From the NCBI GenBank assembly GCA_902796905.1, contig CADBQU010000003.1, forward strand, positions 1 through 50,838: a DNA stretch of 50,838 nt, given 5' to 3'. A program made the position numbers and the translations under genes. This document shows, piece after piece, positions 42,949 to 50,694 of this stretch (within the stretch, counting starts at the first letter, position 1; each line of letters starts with the position of its first letter). The notes under the pieces were generated by a model. It was not told the origin of the DNA, made no database searches, and saw only the letters and a program-made list of their open reading frames with translations. The stretch is from Oscillospiraceae bacterium (GTDB lineage Bacteria > Bacillota > Clostridia > Oscillospirales > Acutalibacteraceae).

Positions 42949-44256
42949 TTATCTGTATCTGCGTCTGCGGCGCTTTCTTTTTTTATTAATAATAATTACA
43001 TAGCTTATAAAAATAACTATACCTAAAACAATTAAAGCCAATATTATTTTAAAAGCAGTGCTTGTAAAAATTTTAACCAAAACGTCCCACGCTTTTAAAA
43101 TAAAGCTTTCTTTAACGTTATCGCCGGCAACCAATTGCAAGGTACCTAAGGTTTGCCCCGCGTAACTTACTTCCGCCGTTCCTAAATTATCTCCTTTTTT
43201 AACAGGAGCATTAACCGTTTCGTCTTTTAATTTAATATCTACCTTAATGGTGGAAAGGTCTGCTTTTTTAGGCAATATGGCAGAAAGACCGGTTTTAGGC
43301 AGTAACGATACATGGTCGCTTTCCAAAGAAAGTTTAACTTTAGCTTCTCCTAAAACAGAAGATGTATCAAAAATATTTTTGTATTCAAATTGAGAAAAAG
43401 CCCATTCGTAAAGTTTTTTAGATTCGTTAAATTCTACCCTTGAACCCCAACTGCCGTTGTTTTTACATCCTAAAAGAATAAGTAAATAACTGTATCCGCT
43501 TTCGTTTTTTGCGGTAGAAATCAAGCATCTTCCGGCTTCATCCGTAAAACCTGTTTTTACTCCTGCGGCATATTTATAATAATACGCCGTAGATATATCT
43601 TGCAGCATATTTGTTGTAACCAATATTTTTGCCCGGCTTTTATTTGTAGCCGGCATTTTATATCTGCTTTCTGAACAAATTTTTTTAAAAATATCGTATT
43701 TTAAAGCTTCTTTTGTAAGTATGGATAAATCGTAGGCTGTGGTATAATGATTTGGGTCGTGCAAACCGTGCGGATTAACATAATGCGTTCCGTTCATACC
43801 TAACTCTGCCGCTTTGCTGTTCATTTCATCCACAAAAGCGCTTTCGCTGCCGGAGCAATGCTCGGCTATGGCTATGGTGCTGTCTCCCGCGGAGGTTAAC
43901 AGTAAATAATAAAGAATTTGCTCTACCGTTAAAACTTCGCCTTCTACAAGCCCGGCAACGGAACTACCCGTACCCATCATAGCGTTAATGGCGTTTTTAG
44001 ATACGGTTATAGTTTCTTTTTGAAAGTCTTTGGTTTTTTCTATTAAAAGCAATGCTGTCATAATTTTGGTTAAAGAAGCCGGGTAACATCTTTCTTCGGG
44101 GTTTTTGCTGTAAATGGTTTCTCCCGTGTCTAAGCTTACCATAAGTGCATTTTTTGCAGTTACTTCAAAAGTGGAAGGGGAATAAGCTAAAGCCGGAGTA
44201 GCCGCAGATGTAAAAATAATGGTAATTGTTAACAAAACTAAAAAACATTTTTTCAT
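42949..44256 (-). CDS. D-alanyl-D-alanine carboxypeptidase (DacA/DacF-like)
   Basis: Trims the terminal D-Ala of stem peptides. The 435-residue protein has a signal peptide, SxxK in YPASLTKIMTA, and KTG in AGVKTGFTDEAGR. The second motif, normally SGN or SxN, reads SAG (LLTSAGDSTIAIAEH), a departure worth noting. The C-terminal beta domain is followed by a membrane helix (ILALIVLGIVIFISYVI) and a very basic KKRKRRRRRYR end. AAGGA precedes the ATG. It stands alone, convergent with the PBP operon. Confidence 0.9.
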   Translation of the reverse strand: MKKCFLVLLTITIIFTSAATPALAYSPSTFEVTAKNALMVSLDTGETIYSKNPEERCYPASLTKIMTALLLIEKTKDFQKETITVSKNAINAMMGTGSSVAGLVEGEVLTVEQILYYLLLTSAGDSTIAIAEHCSGSESAFVDEMNSKAAELGMNGTHYVNPHGLHDPNHYTTAYDLSILTKEALKYDIFKKICSESRYKMPATNKSRAKILVTTNMLQDISTAYYYKYAAGVKTGFTDEAGRCLISTAKNESGYSYLLILLGCKNNGSWGSRVEFNESKKLYEWAFSQFEYKNIFDTSSVLGEAKVKLSLESDHVSLLPKTGLSAILPKKADLSTIKVDIKLKDETVNAPVKKGDNLGTAEVSYAGQTLGTLQLVAGDNVKESFILKAWDVLVKIFTSTAFKIILALIVLGIVIFISYVIIINKKRKRRRRRYR

Positions 44257-44432
44257 ATCTTTTATTTTCCTTAAAAATAATATATAATATAATAGAATTA
44301 ATATTTATGATTTAATTATGATTTAATTTTATAATTTAAAACAAGTATTAATATTTTTAGTATACCATAAATTATTTTTAATTTAAAGATATTTTAACAA
44401 AAAATAAAACCAGAGTTTTACCGGAGGATATT

Positions 44433-45419
44433 ATGGTTTATGTAACTGGAGATATGCACGGAGATGAAAGCAGACTTTACGATAAAGAGTGGAGAAAGCT
44501 TAAAGCCGGAGATATTTTAATTATTTTGGGAGATTTCGGTTTTTTATGGAACGATACCGAAAGAGAAAAATCCGCAATTAAATATTTAAGTACCCGAAAA
44601 TTTACGGTTTGTTTTTTAGACGGTACGCACGAAAATTTTGATTTAATTAAAAAGGGAAGAACTACCTACTGGAAGGGCGGTAAAGTACATAGAATAGGCG
44701 ACCATCTTTATCATTTAATGAGGGGTCAGATATTTACCATAGACGGTATAAAGTTTTTTACTTTCGGAGGCGGAGAAAGCGACGATAAAGACGTTAAGAG
44801 CGATCACGATTTTTGGTGGCGCTCTGAATTGCCGGGTCCAAACGAAATGGCACTGGGTGCCACAAGACTTGACGAAGAAGACTGTGCGGTAGATTATATT
44901 TTAACTCACGAACCTCCGTCAAGAGTTAAAAGCGCAATGCTTTTACGAAAAGGTGCGGAAGACCATGTAAATAAGCTTAACGGATTTTTTGAAGAAGTGG
45001 CTTCTACTTGCACTTTCAGGCATTGGTATTTCGGCTCTTTGCACGAAGACCGACAAATTACATCTAAATATACCTGCGTATTTAACAAACTTATAAAAAT
45101 AGATATGAGTAAAAAGGTTATATATAAAAAGCTGAACGAAGTTTCAAATACTTCCGATATAACGGAAAATATATCTGTAAACGAAGTGGAATTAAGTACG
45201 GAAAGCACTAAGGGATTTATAGACCCGCACGAAAGCGATTTTATATTGCCTATAGAAACGGTTAAATTTACTGCAGAAAATTTAACGGAAAATAATTTAA
45301 AACCAAAAGAGCAAAACCCAAAAGAGCAAAACGAGGATTTTGACGAACACTTTAAAGAAAATTTAAATGATGATTTAAATGTAAAATTCGGAAAAGCCGA
45401 AAAAGAACCAAAAGTTTAA
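44433..45419 (+). CDS. Metallophosphoesterase with acidic tail
   Basis: A 328-residue calcineurin-type phosphoesterase. Metal ligands appear in VTGDMHGDES, LGDFGFLW, DGTHENFD, LTHEPPSR and FGSLHED. The enzymatic domain fills about residues 1-225. The last hundred residues are Glu/Asn/Lys-rich and likely unfolded, with a repeated KPKEQNPKEQN. Substrate unknown. GGAGG precedes the ATG. Confidence 0.88.
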   Translation: MVYVTGDMHGDESRLYDKEWRKLKAGDILIILGDFGFLWNDTEREKSAIKYLSTRKFTVCFLDGTHENFDLIKKGRTTYWKGGKVHRIGDHLYHLMRGQIFTIDGIKFFTFGGGESDDKDVKSDHDFWWRSELPGPNEMALGATRLDEEDCAVDYILTHEPPSRVKSAMLLRKGAEDHVNKLNGFFEEVASTCTFRHWYFGSLHEDRQITSKYTCVFNKLIKIDMSKKVIYKKLNEVSNTSDITENISVNEVELSTESTKGFIDPHESDFILPIETVKFTAENLTENNLKPKEQNPKEQNEDFDEHFKENLNDDLNVKFGKAEKEPKV

Positions 45420-45444
45420 AAATAAAAATTTACATACAAATAAT

Positions 45445-45484
45445 AAAAAGCTTCCGTAAAAATTGTAAAACGGAAGCTTTTTTA
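45445..45484. terminator. Bidirectional terminator between phosphoesterase and pdaB genes
   Basis: AAAAAGCTTCCGT (45445-45457) pairs with ACGGAAGCTTTTT (45470-45482), 12-base loop, T-rich on both strands. Confidence 0.85.
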
Positions 45485-45522
45485 TATAATTTTATCAGAA
45501 TATATTAAAATTACTTAATTCT

Positions 45523-46347
45523 TTAATTACTTGAACTGCCGAATTCACTTGAATTGCTTGTATTGTTTGGGCTTGAAGAACTGCCCGAATTGTTGTCTTC
45601 GTTGGATTGCTGCCTTCCGGCGTGGTCTATAGTATAGTTTTCTTTTATAATCAAATCGGAAATTTTAACAAAAGAATATCCTTGGCTTTTTAAATTTTCT
45701 ATAATATTCGGCAGCGCTGCCGGCGTATTTACCGCTGCATTATGAAATAAAATTATAGAGCCGTTCTGAACGTTTTTTGTGGCGTCCTGTGTTATTTTTT
45801 CGGCGGTATGACCCTCCATCCAATCTCTGCTGTCAACATCCCATTGTATGGTATACATATTTAAATCGCCTAAAGTTTTAATAACGTTGTTATTATAATC
45901 TCCGTACGGAGCGCGGAAAAGTATAGGCTCGGTATTTGTTACATTTTTGATTTTTTCGTTGCAGGTTTTAACTTCGTTTGTCATTTCTTCGGTCGAAAGC
46001 TTAGGCATGTGAGGGTGGGTGGTAGAATGATTGCCTATCTCGTGCCCGGCGTCGTGCAAAGCTTTTACGCTTTCGGGATATTTATCCACCCAGCTTGCAA
46101 CCACAAAAAACGTAGCTTTAATATCGTATTTTTTTAAAATATCTATAAGGTCTTGGGTATCTTCGTTGCCCCAGGCGGCGTCAAAAGAAAGCGCCACAAC
46201 TTTTTTGTTTGTATTAACGCTGTAAATCGGTAAAAGACGGTTTTTGTTTTGCAAGGCAAAAGCCGAAGTAATGGAAAGTACGGCAAAAGAAACAAATACC
46301 GCCGCAAAAATCATAATATGTCTTTTGGTTATTATTAAATATCTCAT
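45523..46347 (-). CDS. PdaB-like polysaccharide deacetylase
   Basis: Deacetylates N-acetyl sugars; the PdaB branch acts late in sporulation on cortex stability. The protein (274 residues from ATG 46347) has an N-terminal membrane anchor and the NodB domain: LSFDAAWGNEDT (Asp pair), ATFFVVASWVDKYP, GHEIGNHSTTHPHM (metal His), FRAPYGDYN and WDVDSRDW. A Ser/Asn/Gly-rich tail of about 30 residues ends it. The longer frame from TTG 46359 overlaps the GGAG ribosome site, so 46347 is preferred. Confidence 0.88.
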   Translation of the reverse strand: MRYLIITKRHIMIFAAVFVSFAVLSITSAFALQNKNRLLPIYSVNTNKKVVALSFDAAWGNEDTQDLIDILKKYDIKATFFVVASWVDKYPESVKALHDAGHEIGNHSTTHPHMPKLSTEEMTNEVKTCNEKIKNVTNTEPILFRAPYGDYNNNVIKTLGDLNMYTIQWDVDSRDWMEGHTAEKITQDATKNVQNGSIILFHNAAVNTPAALPNIIENLKSQGYSFVKISDLIIKENYTIDHAGRQQSNEDNNSGSSSSPNNTSNSSEFGSSSN

Positions 46348-46445
46348 ACTAAGCTCCAATCCGGATATTAATCTTAATAATTAATATGCGTAAATAAAAA
46401 AATATATTCTTTAATATATTATTTAAAAAAGTTAAAAAAGTTTTA

Positions 46446-46481
46446 TTTCCTATTGACAAGGTAGGAAATAAATGCTATAAT
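46446..46481 (+). promoter_or_regulatory. Consensus promoter overlapped by a perfect palindromic operator
   Basis: TTGACA (46453-46458), 17 bases, extended -10 TGC-TATAAT (46473-46481). The inverted repeat TTTCCTA (46446-46452), 9-base spacer, TAGGAAA (46462-46468) surrounds the -35 box. Rrf2-family repressors of cysteine metabolism (CymR) bind TTCCTA..TAGGAA type sites, and an Rrf2 gene ends this cluster at 49602-49997. Confidence 0.75.
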
Positions 46482-46520
46482 TTTAAAAACAAAAATAAAG
46501 TTAATTTTATTAATGCTTAA

Positions 46521-46562
46521 AAAAGTTATAATTTATAACTTTTAATATTAGTAAAGACTAAT
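46521..46562 (+). promoter_or_regulatory. Two leader hairpins before the small ORF
   Basis: AAAAGTTATA-ATT-TATAACTTTT (46521-46543) and ATTAGT-AAAG-ACTAAT (46547-46562). Neither is followed by a T run, so they are not terminators. They sit directly ahead of the strong ribosome site of the small ORF. Confidence 0.45.
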
Positions 46563-46585
46563 GTATAAAAAGGAGAGGATAAAAT

Positions 46586-46705
46586 ATGTTAACGGTAAAA
46601 ACAAAAATTAAAAACAGAAAAAGTAAAATTCTTTCTCCGTGTATGAGAAGTTCGGCTTTACAAAAAATGTGTTGCGGCACAAGTATTAATAATATGAACA
46701 TATAA
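46586..46705 (+). CDS. 39-residue Cys-containing small ORF ahead of cysK
   Basis: A very strong ribosome site (AAAAGGAGAGG at 46568-46578) precedes ATG 46586. The peptide begins MLTVKTKIKNRKSKILSP, is Lys/Arg-rich, and its second half has Cys19 and a Cys29-Cys30 pair in QKMCCGTS. It ends at TAA 46703. It is transcribed from the cysK promoter, 90 bases ahead of cysK. It may be a cysteine-sensing leader peptide or a small metal- or sulfur-handling protein. No terminator/antiterminator pair is visible between it and cysK, so classic attenuation is not shown. Confidence 0.6.
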   Translation: MLTVKTKIKNRKSKILSPCMRSSALQKMCCGTSINNMNI

Positions 46706-46795
46706 ATAAAAAAAAATAAACAATAAAAAAATAAAAAAATGATAAAAATTAAATTTAAAATACTTAACTTGTAATATCATAAGGAGGAAATTACA

Positions 46796-47728
46796 ATGGC
46801 AAAAATATATAATTCGGCGGATGAATTAGTAGGCGGAACTCCGTTATTAAAACTTAATAAAATAGAAAAACAATTTAACTTAAAAGCAAACATTTATGCA
46901 AAATTAGAATATTTCAATCCGGCAGGCTCAGTTAAAGACCGTATTGCAAAATATATGATTGACGACGCCGAACAAAAAGGCGAATTAAAACCGGGCTCTG
47001 TAATTATAGAACCCACAAGCGGAAATACCGGTATAGGTTTGGCTTCGGTAGCGGCAGCAAGAGGCTACAGAATTATAATAGTAATGCCCGAAACCATGTC
47101 GGTTGAGCGCAGACAGTTAATGAAAGCTTACGGAGCCGAGCTTGTATTGTCCGACGGTTCTCAAGGTATGAAAGGCGCAATAGCAAAAGCAAACGAACTT
47201 GCTAAAGAAATAAAAAACAGCTTTATACCCGGTCAGTTTGTAAATCCCGCAAACCCCAAAGCACATTACGAAACCACCGGTCCCGAAATTTATAAAGATA
47301 CGGACGGCAAGGTAGATATATTTGTGGCAGGCGTAGGTACAGGCGGAACTATTTCCGGTGTAGGAGAATATTTAAAAGAACAGAATAAAAATATTAAGGT
47401 TGTAGCCGTAGAGCCCAAAACTTCCGCAGTACTTTCAACCGGTGTAGCGGGTCCTCATAAAATTCAGGGTATAGGCGCAGGTTTTGTGCCCGATACATTA
47501 AATACCAAAATTTATGACGAAGTTATACCTATAGAAAATGAAAAAGCTTTTGAAATAGGTAATCTTATAGGCAAAAAAGAAGGAGTACTTGTAGGTATTT
47601 CTTCGGGCGCAGCTTTAGCCGCCGCTATTGAATTGGCAGAAAGAAAAGAAAACGAAGGTAAAAATATAGTTGTACTTTTCCCAGACACCGGAGACAGATA
47701 TTTATCTACTCTTCTTTTTGCCGACTGA
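46796..47728 (+). CDS. cysK: Cysteine synthase A (O-acetylserine sulfhydrylase)
   Basis: PLP enzyme that makes cysteine from O-acetylserine and sulfide. The 310-residue protein has the PLP lysine in NPAGSVKDRIA, the substrate loop EPTSGNTGIGLA, the phosphate-binding GVGTGGTISGVGEYL and ISSGAALAAAI. AAGGAGG precedes ATG. No serine acetyltransferase gene is here. The promoter carries a CymR-like operator, so cysteine supply probably controls it. Confidence 0.96.
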   Translation: MAKIYNSADELVGGTPLLKLNKIEKQFNLKANIYAKLEYFNPAGSVKDRIAKYMIDDAEQKGELKPGSVIIEPTSGNTGIGLASVAAARGYRIIIVMPETMSVERRQLMKAYGAELVLSDGSQGMKGAIAKANELAKEIKNSFIPGQFVNPANPKAHYETTGPEIYKDTDGKVDIFVAGVGTGGTISGVGEYLKEQNKNIKVVAVEPKTSAVLSTGVAGPHKIQGIGAGFVPDTLNTKIYDEVIPIENEKAFEIGNLIGKKEGVLVGISSGAALAAAIELAERKENEGKNIVVLFPDTGDRYLSTLLFAD

Positions 47729-47763
47729 TAAAAACAGCAAAACAGAAAGAAGTGTAAGTTAGT

Positions 47764-48357
47764 ATGATACCTTCAAGAGAACAGGCTTTTAATTTGCTTA
47801 AAAAATATAACAAAGAGCCTTTTCATATAAAACATGCTTTAACCGTAGAAGGCATTATGAAATACTATGCAAAAAAATCAGGCTATGCTCAAGACGCCGA
47901 ATACTGGGGAATAGTAGGTCTTTTGCATGATATAGATTTTGAAGAATTTCCAAACGAGCATTGTAAAAAAAGTATGGAAATTTTAAGGGAAAACAATATA
48001 GATGAAAGTATTATAAGAGCTACTTCAAGCCATGGTTATAATATAACGGTTGATATAAAGCCCGAACACGAAATGGAAAAAGTTTTATATGCTACGGATG
48101 AACTTTCAGGACTTATAGGTGCGGTGGCATTAATGCATCCGTCAAAAAGTGTATCGGATTTGGAAACAAAATCCGTTAAAAAGAAGTTTAAAGATAAAAA
48201 ATTTGCCGCAGGATGCTCCAGAGAAGTTATTTTAAACGGTGCGGAAATGCTTAATACCGATATTGATACGCTTATAACCGATACTATTTTGGCTATGCGC
48301 GAAAGCGAAAATGAAATCAACGCCTTTATGGAAAAATATAAAAGCGCTGAAAATTAA
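47764..48357 (+). CDS. HD-domain protein
   Basis: A 197-residue predicted metal-dependent phosphohydrolase. HD residues appear in HIKHALTVEGIM, GLLHDIDFEEFPNEH and SSHGYNI, with a later YATDELSGLIGA. It belongs to the stand-alone HDIG-like group often found near nucleotide or tRNA genes; substrate unknown. It follows cysK by 35 bases with only a weak ribosome site. A GC-rich hairpin at 48379 ends the unit. Confidence 0.85.
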   Translation: MIPSREQAFNLLKKYNKEPFHIKHALTVEGIMKYYAKKSGYAQDAEYWGIVGLLHDIDFEEFPNEHCKKSMEILRENNIDESIIRATSSHGYNITVDIKPEHEMEKVLYATDELSGLIGAVALMHPSKSVSDLETKSVKKKFKDKKFAAGCSREVILNGAEMLNTDIDTLITDTILAMRESENEINAFMEKYKSAEN

Positions 48358-48378
48358 TTTGAATTAATTTTAATAAAA

Positions 48379-48408
48379 GGCGCCGAAATAAAAAAATTGA
48401 TCGGCGCC
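48379..48408. terminator. GC-rich hairpin between HD gene and mnmA
   Basis: GGCGCCGA (48379-48386) pairs with TCGGCGCC (48401-48408). The plus-strand tail is ATAAAACTATAA, not a good T run, while the minus strand continues TTTTATTAAAA. It may be a processing or partial termination site. Confidence 0.5.
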
Positions 48409-48433
48409 ATAAAACTATAAAAAATAAAATTAA

Positions 48434-48488
48434 AGTAAGAGATAAATTTTAAGAGATAATTTTAAAAGATAAATTTAAGAGATAAATA
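48434..48488 (+). repeat. Tandem AAGAGATAAATTT-like repeats before mnmA
   Basis: Four imperfect copies with a period near 14 bases (AAGAGATAAATTTT, AAGAGATAATTTTA, AAAGATAAATTT, AAGAGATAAATAT) run up to the ATG at 48490. The only ribosome-site candidate, AAGAGA, is repeated in each unit. Confidence 0.6.
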
Positions 48489-48489
48489 T

Positions 48490-49572
48490 ATGGAAAATAA
48501 AAAAGTACTGGTTGCTATGAGCGGCGGAGTGGATTCAAGCGTAGCCGCATATATTTTAAAGCAAGAAGGATATTCTTGCGTAGGAACCACCATGAAGCTT
48601 TACAATAACGAAGATATAGGCGTTTCTCCTAAAAAAACCTGTTGTTCGTTAGATGATATTTCCGACGCCAGGCGTGTGGCGCACAAGCTTGATATTCCGT
48701 TTTATGTTTTTAATTTTACCAAAGAATTTAAAACCGAAGTAATAAACCGATTTGTAAATTCTTATGAAAACGGAGAAACTCCCAATCCTTGTATAGATTG
48801 CAACCGCTTTTTAAAATTCGACCGTCTTTATAAAAGAGCCGAAGCCTTAGGCATACCTTATGTGGCTACCGGTCATTATGCAAGAATAGAAAAAGAAAAC
48901 GAAAGATATTTATTAAAAAAAGCTTTGGACCCTTTAAAGGATCAAAGCTATGTGCTGTATTCGCTGACTCAGGAACAGCTTTCGCATACGATTTTTCCGT
49001 TGGGGGAAATTAAGGATAAAAAAGTTACAAGAGATATAGCCGAAAAAGCCGGATTTTATAACGCCAAAAAGCCGGACAGTCAGGATATTTGCTTTGTGCC
49101 TAACGGTAAATATGCCGAGTTTATAAAAAACTATACCGGTAAAAGCTATAAGCCCGGTGCTTTTTTAAGTGAAAACGGAGAGGTTTTAGGCAAACATCGC
49201 GGAATAATAGAATATACCGTAGGTCAGCGAAAAGGACTTAATATAGCGTTGGGAAAACCCTGCTATGTTACAAATATAAATCCTAAAAACAATACGGTGG
49301 TTTTGGGTGATAACGGTGATTTGTTTAAAAAGGAGCTTTTGGCGGAGGATTTTAATTACATTGCATTTTCGCCGCCGAATAAACCTTTTAAGGCTTACGC
49401 AAAAATAAGGTATAAACAACCCGAACAGGAAGCCACGGTTTATCCTATAACCGATACTGCCGTTAAAATAGTTTTTAAAGAACCCCAAAGAGCTATTACA
49501 AAAGGACAGGCGGTAGTTTTATATAATAACGATTTGGTTTTGGGCGGAGGAAAAATTTCCGAAGTTTTATAG
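48490..49572 (+). CDS. mnmA: tRNA 2-thiouridylase MnmA
   Basis: Adds sulfur to U34 of tRNA-Glu, Gln and Lys. The 360-residue protein has the PP-loop SGGVDSS, the catalytic Cys in NPCIDCNRF, the second catalytic Cys in DSQDICFVPNG, DQSYVLYSL, and YTVGQRKGL, then the C-terminal beta-barrel. All key residues are present. The sulfur donor enzyme IscS, its usual partner, is not in the window. Neighbours cysK and the Rrf2 gene make this a sulfur-related cluster. Confidence 0.96.
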   Translation: MENKKVLVAMSGGVDSSVAAYILKQEGYSCVGTTMKLYNNEDIGVSPKKTCCSLDDISDARRVAHKLDIPFYVFNFTKEFKTEVINRFVNSYENGETPNPCIDCNRFLKFDRLYKRAEALGIPYVATGHYARIEKENERYLLKKALDPLKDQSYVLYSLTQEQLSHTIFPLGEIKDKKVTRDIAEKAGFYNAKKPDSQDICFVPNGKYAEFIKNYTGKSYKPGAFLSENGEVLGKHRGIIEYTVGQRKGLNIALGKPCYVTNINPKNNTVVLGDNGDLFKKELLAEDFNYIAFSPPNKPFKAYAKIRYKQPEQEATVYPITDTAVKIVFKEPQRAITKGQAVVLYNNDLVLGGGKISEVL

Positions 49573-49601
49573 TACATAATACTGTTTTTAAGGAGAATAA
49601 A

Positions 49602-49997
49602 ATGATTTCTACCAGAGGAAGATATGCCATTAGGGTTTTGCTGGATATAGCCGAGCATCAAAGCGAGGGTTTTGTAAAAACCAAGGATATATCCGAAAGA
49701 CAGGGAATTTCTCAAAAATATATGGAGCAAATTATGCCTGTTTTGGTTAAAAATAATTTACTTAAAGGTGTTTCCGGCAAAGTAGGCGGCTACAAATTAA
49801 CAAAAGATAAAAAAGATTATATTATAGGAGATATTTTAACTTTAACCGAAGGAGATTTGGCACCGGTTAAATGTTTAAAGCCGGATGCCGAACCGTGCAG
49901 CCGTATAAAAGAATGTAAAACATTGCCTATGTGGAAGGAATATTATAAAATAACAAAAGAGTTTTTTAACAGCAAAACCCTTGCCGATTTAGGCTGA
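49602..49997 (+). CDS. Rrf2-family regulator with three cysteines (IscR/CymR-like)
   Basis: A 131-residue winged-HTH regulator: MISTRGRYAIRVLLDIAEHQ, HTH with DISERQGISQKYMEQIMPVL, wing SGKVGGYKL. Cys91, Cys99 and Cys105 (C-x7-C-x5-C) lie where IscR holds its Fe-S cluster (C-x5-C-x5-C), so cluster or redox sensing is plausible; CymR lacks this set. AAGGAG precedes ATG. The likely target within the window is the palindrome at 46446-46468, an inference from family and position. Confidence 0.9.
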   Translation: MISTRGRYAIRVLLDIAEHQSEGFVKTKDISERQGISQKYMEQIMPVLVKNNLLKGVSGKVGGYKLTKDKKDYIIGDILTLTEGDLAPVKCLKPDAEPCSRIKECKTLPMWKEYYKITKEFFNSKTLADLG

Positions 49998-50062
49998 CGG
50001 AAGTTAGAATTTAAAAATTAAAACCAAAACTTAAAAATTTAAATCTTAAATGCGGTAATTAT

Positions 50063-50102
50063 AAACAGTATCTTTTAAAGTTTAAAAGATACTGTTTTTT
50101 AA
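50063..50102 (+). terminator. Terminator of the mnmA-rrf2 unit
   Basis: AAACAGTATCTTTTAAA (50063-50079) and TTTAAAAGATACTGTTT (50081-50097) form a perfect inverted repeat, followed by TTT. Confidence 0.8.
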
Positions 50103-50154
50103 TATCTTATTTATAAAAAATATTATATATTTTTTTAATTTTTAGTGATAAGTA

Positions 50155-50183
50155 TTGACAAAAAATATTTTATGTATTATAAT
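50155..50183 (+). promoter_or_regulatory. Perfect-consensus promoter of an uncharacterised RNA
   Basis: TTGACA (50155-50160), 17 bases, TATAAT (50178-50183). Start expected near 50190. Confidence 0.8.
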
Positions 50184-50189
50184 ATTCAC

Positions 50190-50343
50190 AGTTAAATATA
50201 AAAAACTATAAATTTGCCGATAAGTTTCATACCTCTACGTTGGAGAATGGCCGAAGAGATAAACGGCTCTTCGGCTGTACTCTGACATTTTGGTTAGAAT
50301 TTATTATAGCTCGAACATCAAAAAGCAGTTCGGGTTTTTTTTT
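50190..50343 (+). ncRNA. Uncharacterised structured leader or small RNA
   Basis: From the promoter to an intrinsic terminator, about 150 bases with no reading frame of note. A 10-bp stem, GGCCGAAGAG (50249-50258) with CTCTTCGGCT (50267-50276), has an ATAAACGG loop. The flanks GTTTCATACCTC and GTACTCTGACATTTTGG are G+C richer than ordinary spacer. The end is CTCGAAC (50310-50316)/GTTCGGG (50328-50334) then nine T. The form fits a riboswitch-type attenuator or a small RNA. I compared it by memory with common riboswitches (purine, TPP, SAM, FMN, fluoride, ZTP, THF, preQ1) and none fits. Confidence 0.5.
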
Positions 50344-50440
50344 GGCAAAATATAGTGAATTTTATTTGCTGAAAATAAAAAATATTATACAAATAAACTT
50401 TAACTTAATTTTACTTATATATCGTAGCAAAACTTAATAC

Positions 50441-50522
50441 GGTTTCTACCTTACATATTACCCCATAGTATGTACGGAGAAATAACATAACCACTCGTTT
50501 AACGGGTGGTTATGGTTTTTTG
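50441..50522 (+). ncRNA. Second structured, terminator-ended segment
   Basis: TTTCT-A-CC (50443-50450) pairs with GGAGAAA (50476-50482); inside, ACATATTA-CCCCA-TAGTATGT (50453-50473) is an 8-bp hairpin. Next comes a 12-bp terminator, CATAACCACTCG (50486-50497) with CGGGTGGTTATG (50503-50514), then TTTTTT. The CCCCA loop could face the GGGTGG of the terminator arm. It may be the second half of one long regulated leader that begins at 50190. Confidence 0.45.
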
Positions 50523-50694
50523 TGCATATATTTTAAATTTTGTCTAAAAATCAGTGAAAAATTAATAACAGATAAAAAGTAATTAAAGACAGATAAATAA
50601 AATTTATTGAGAGAGAATAAAAGCGGTGGTAAAATAAAAGCAAGGCAAACGGCCAAAGAATATAGGGGTATGAAAAAAGAAGGGCGGAGCAAAA

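Noticed and set aside
46706..46795. Cysteine attenuator (terminator/antiterminator) after the small ORF
   Set aside because: The spacer is nearly pure A/T with no competing stems, so the classic attenuation model is not supported by the sequence.
50240..50290. Possible fluoride, purine or TPP riboswitch
   Set aside because: Short matches such as GTTTCATACC and CTGAC look suggestive, but the invariant cores of these classes are missing.
50210..50343. CRISPR array or tracr-like RNA
   Set aside because: No repeated units with constant spacing occur anywhere in the window and there are no cas genes.
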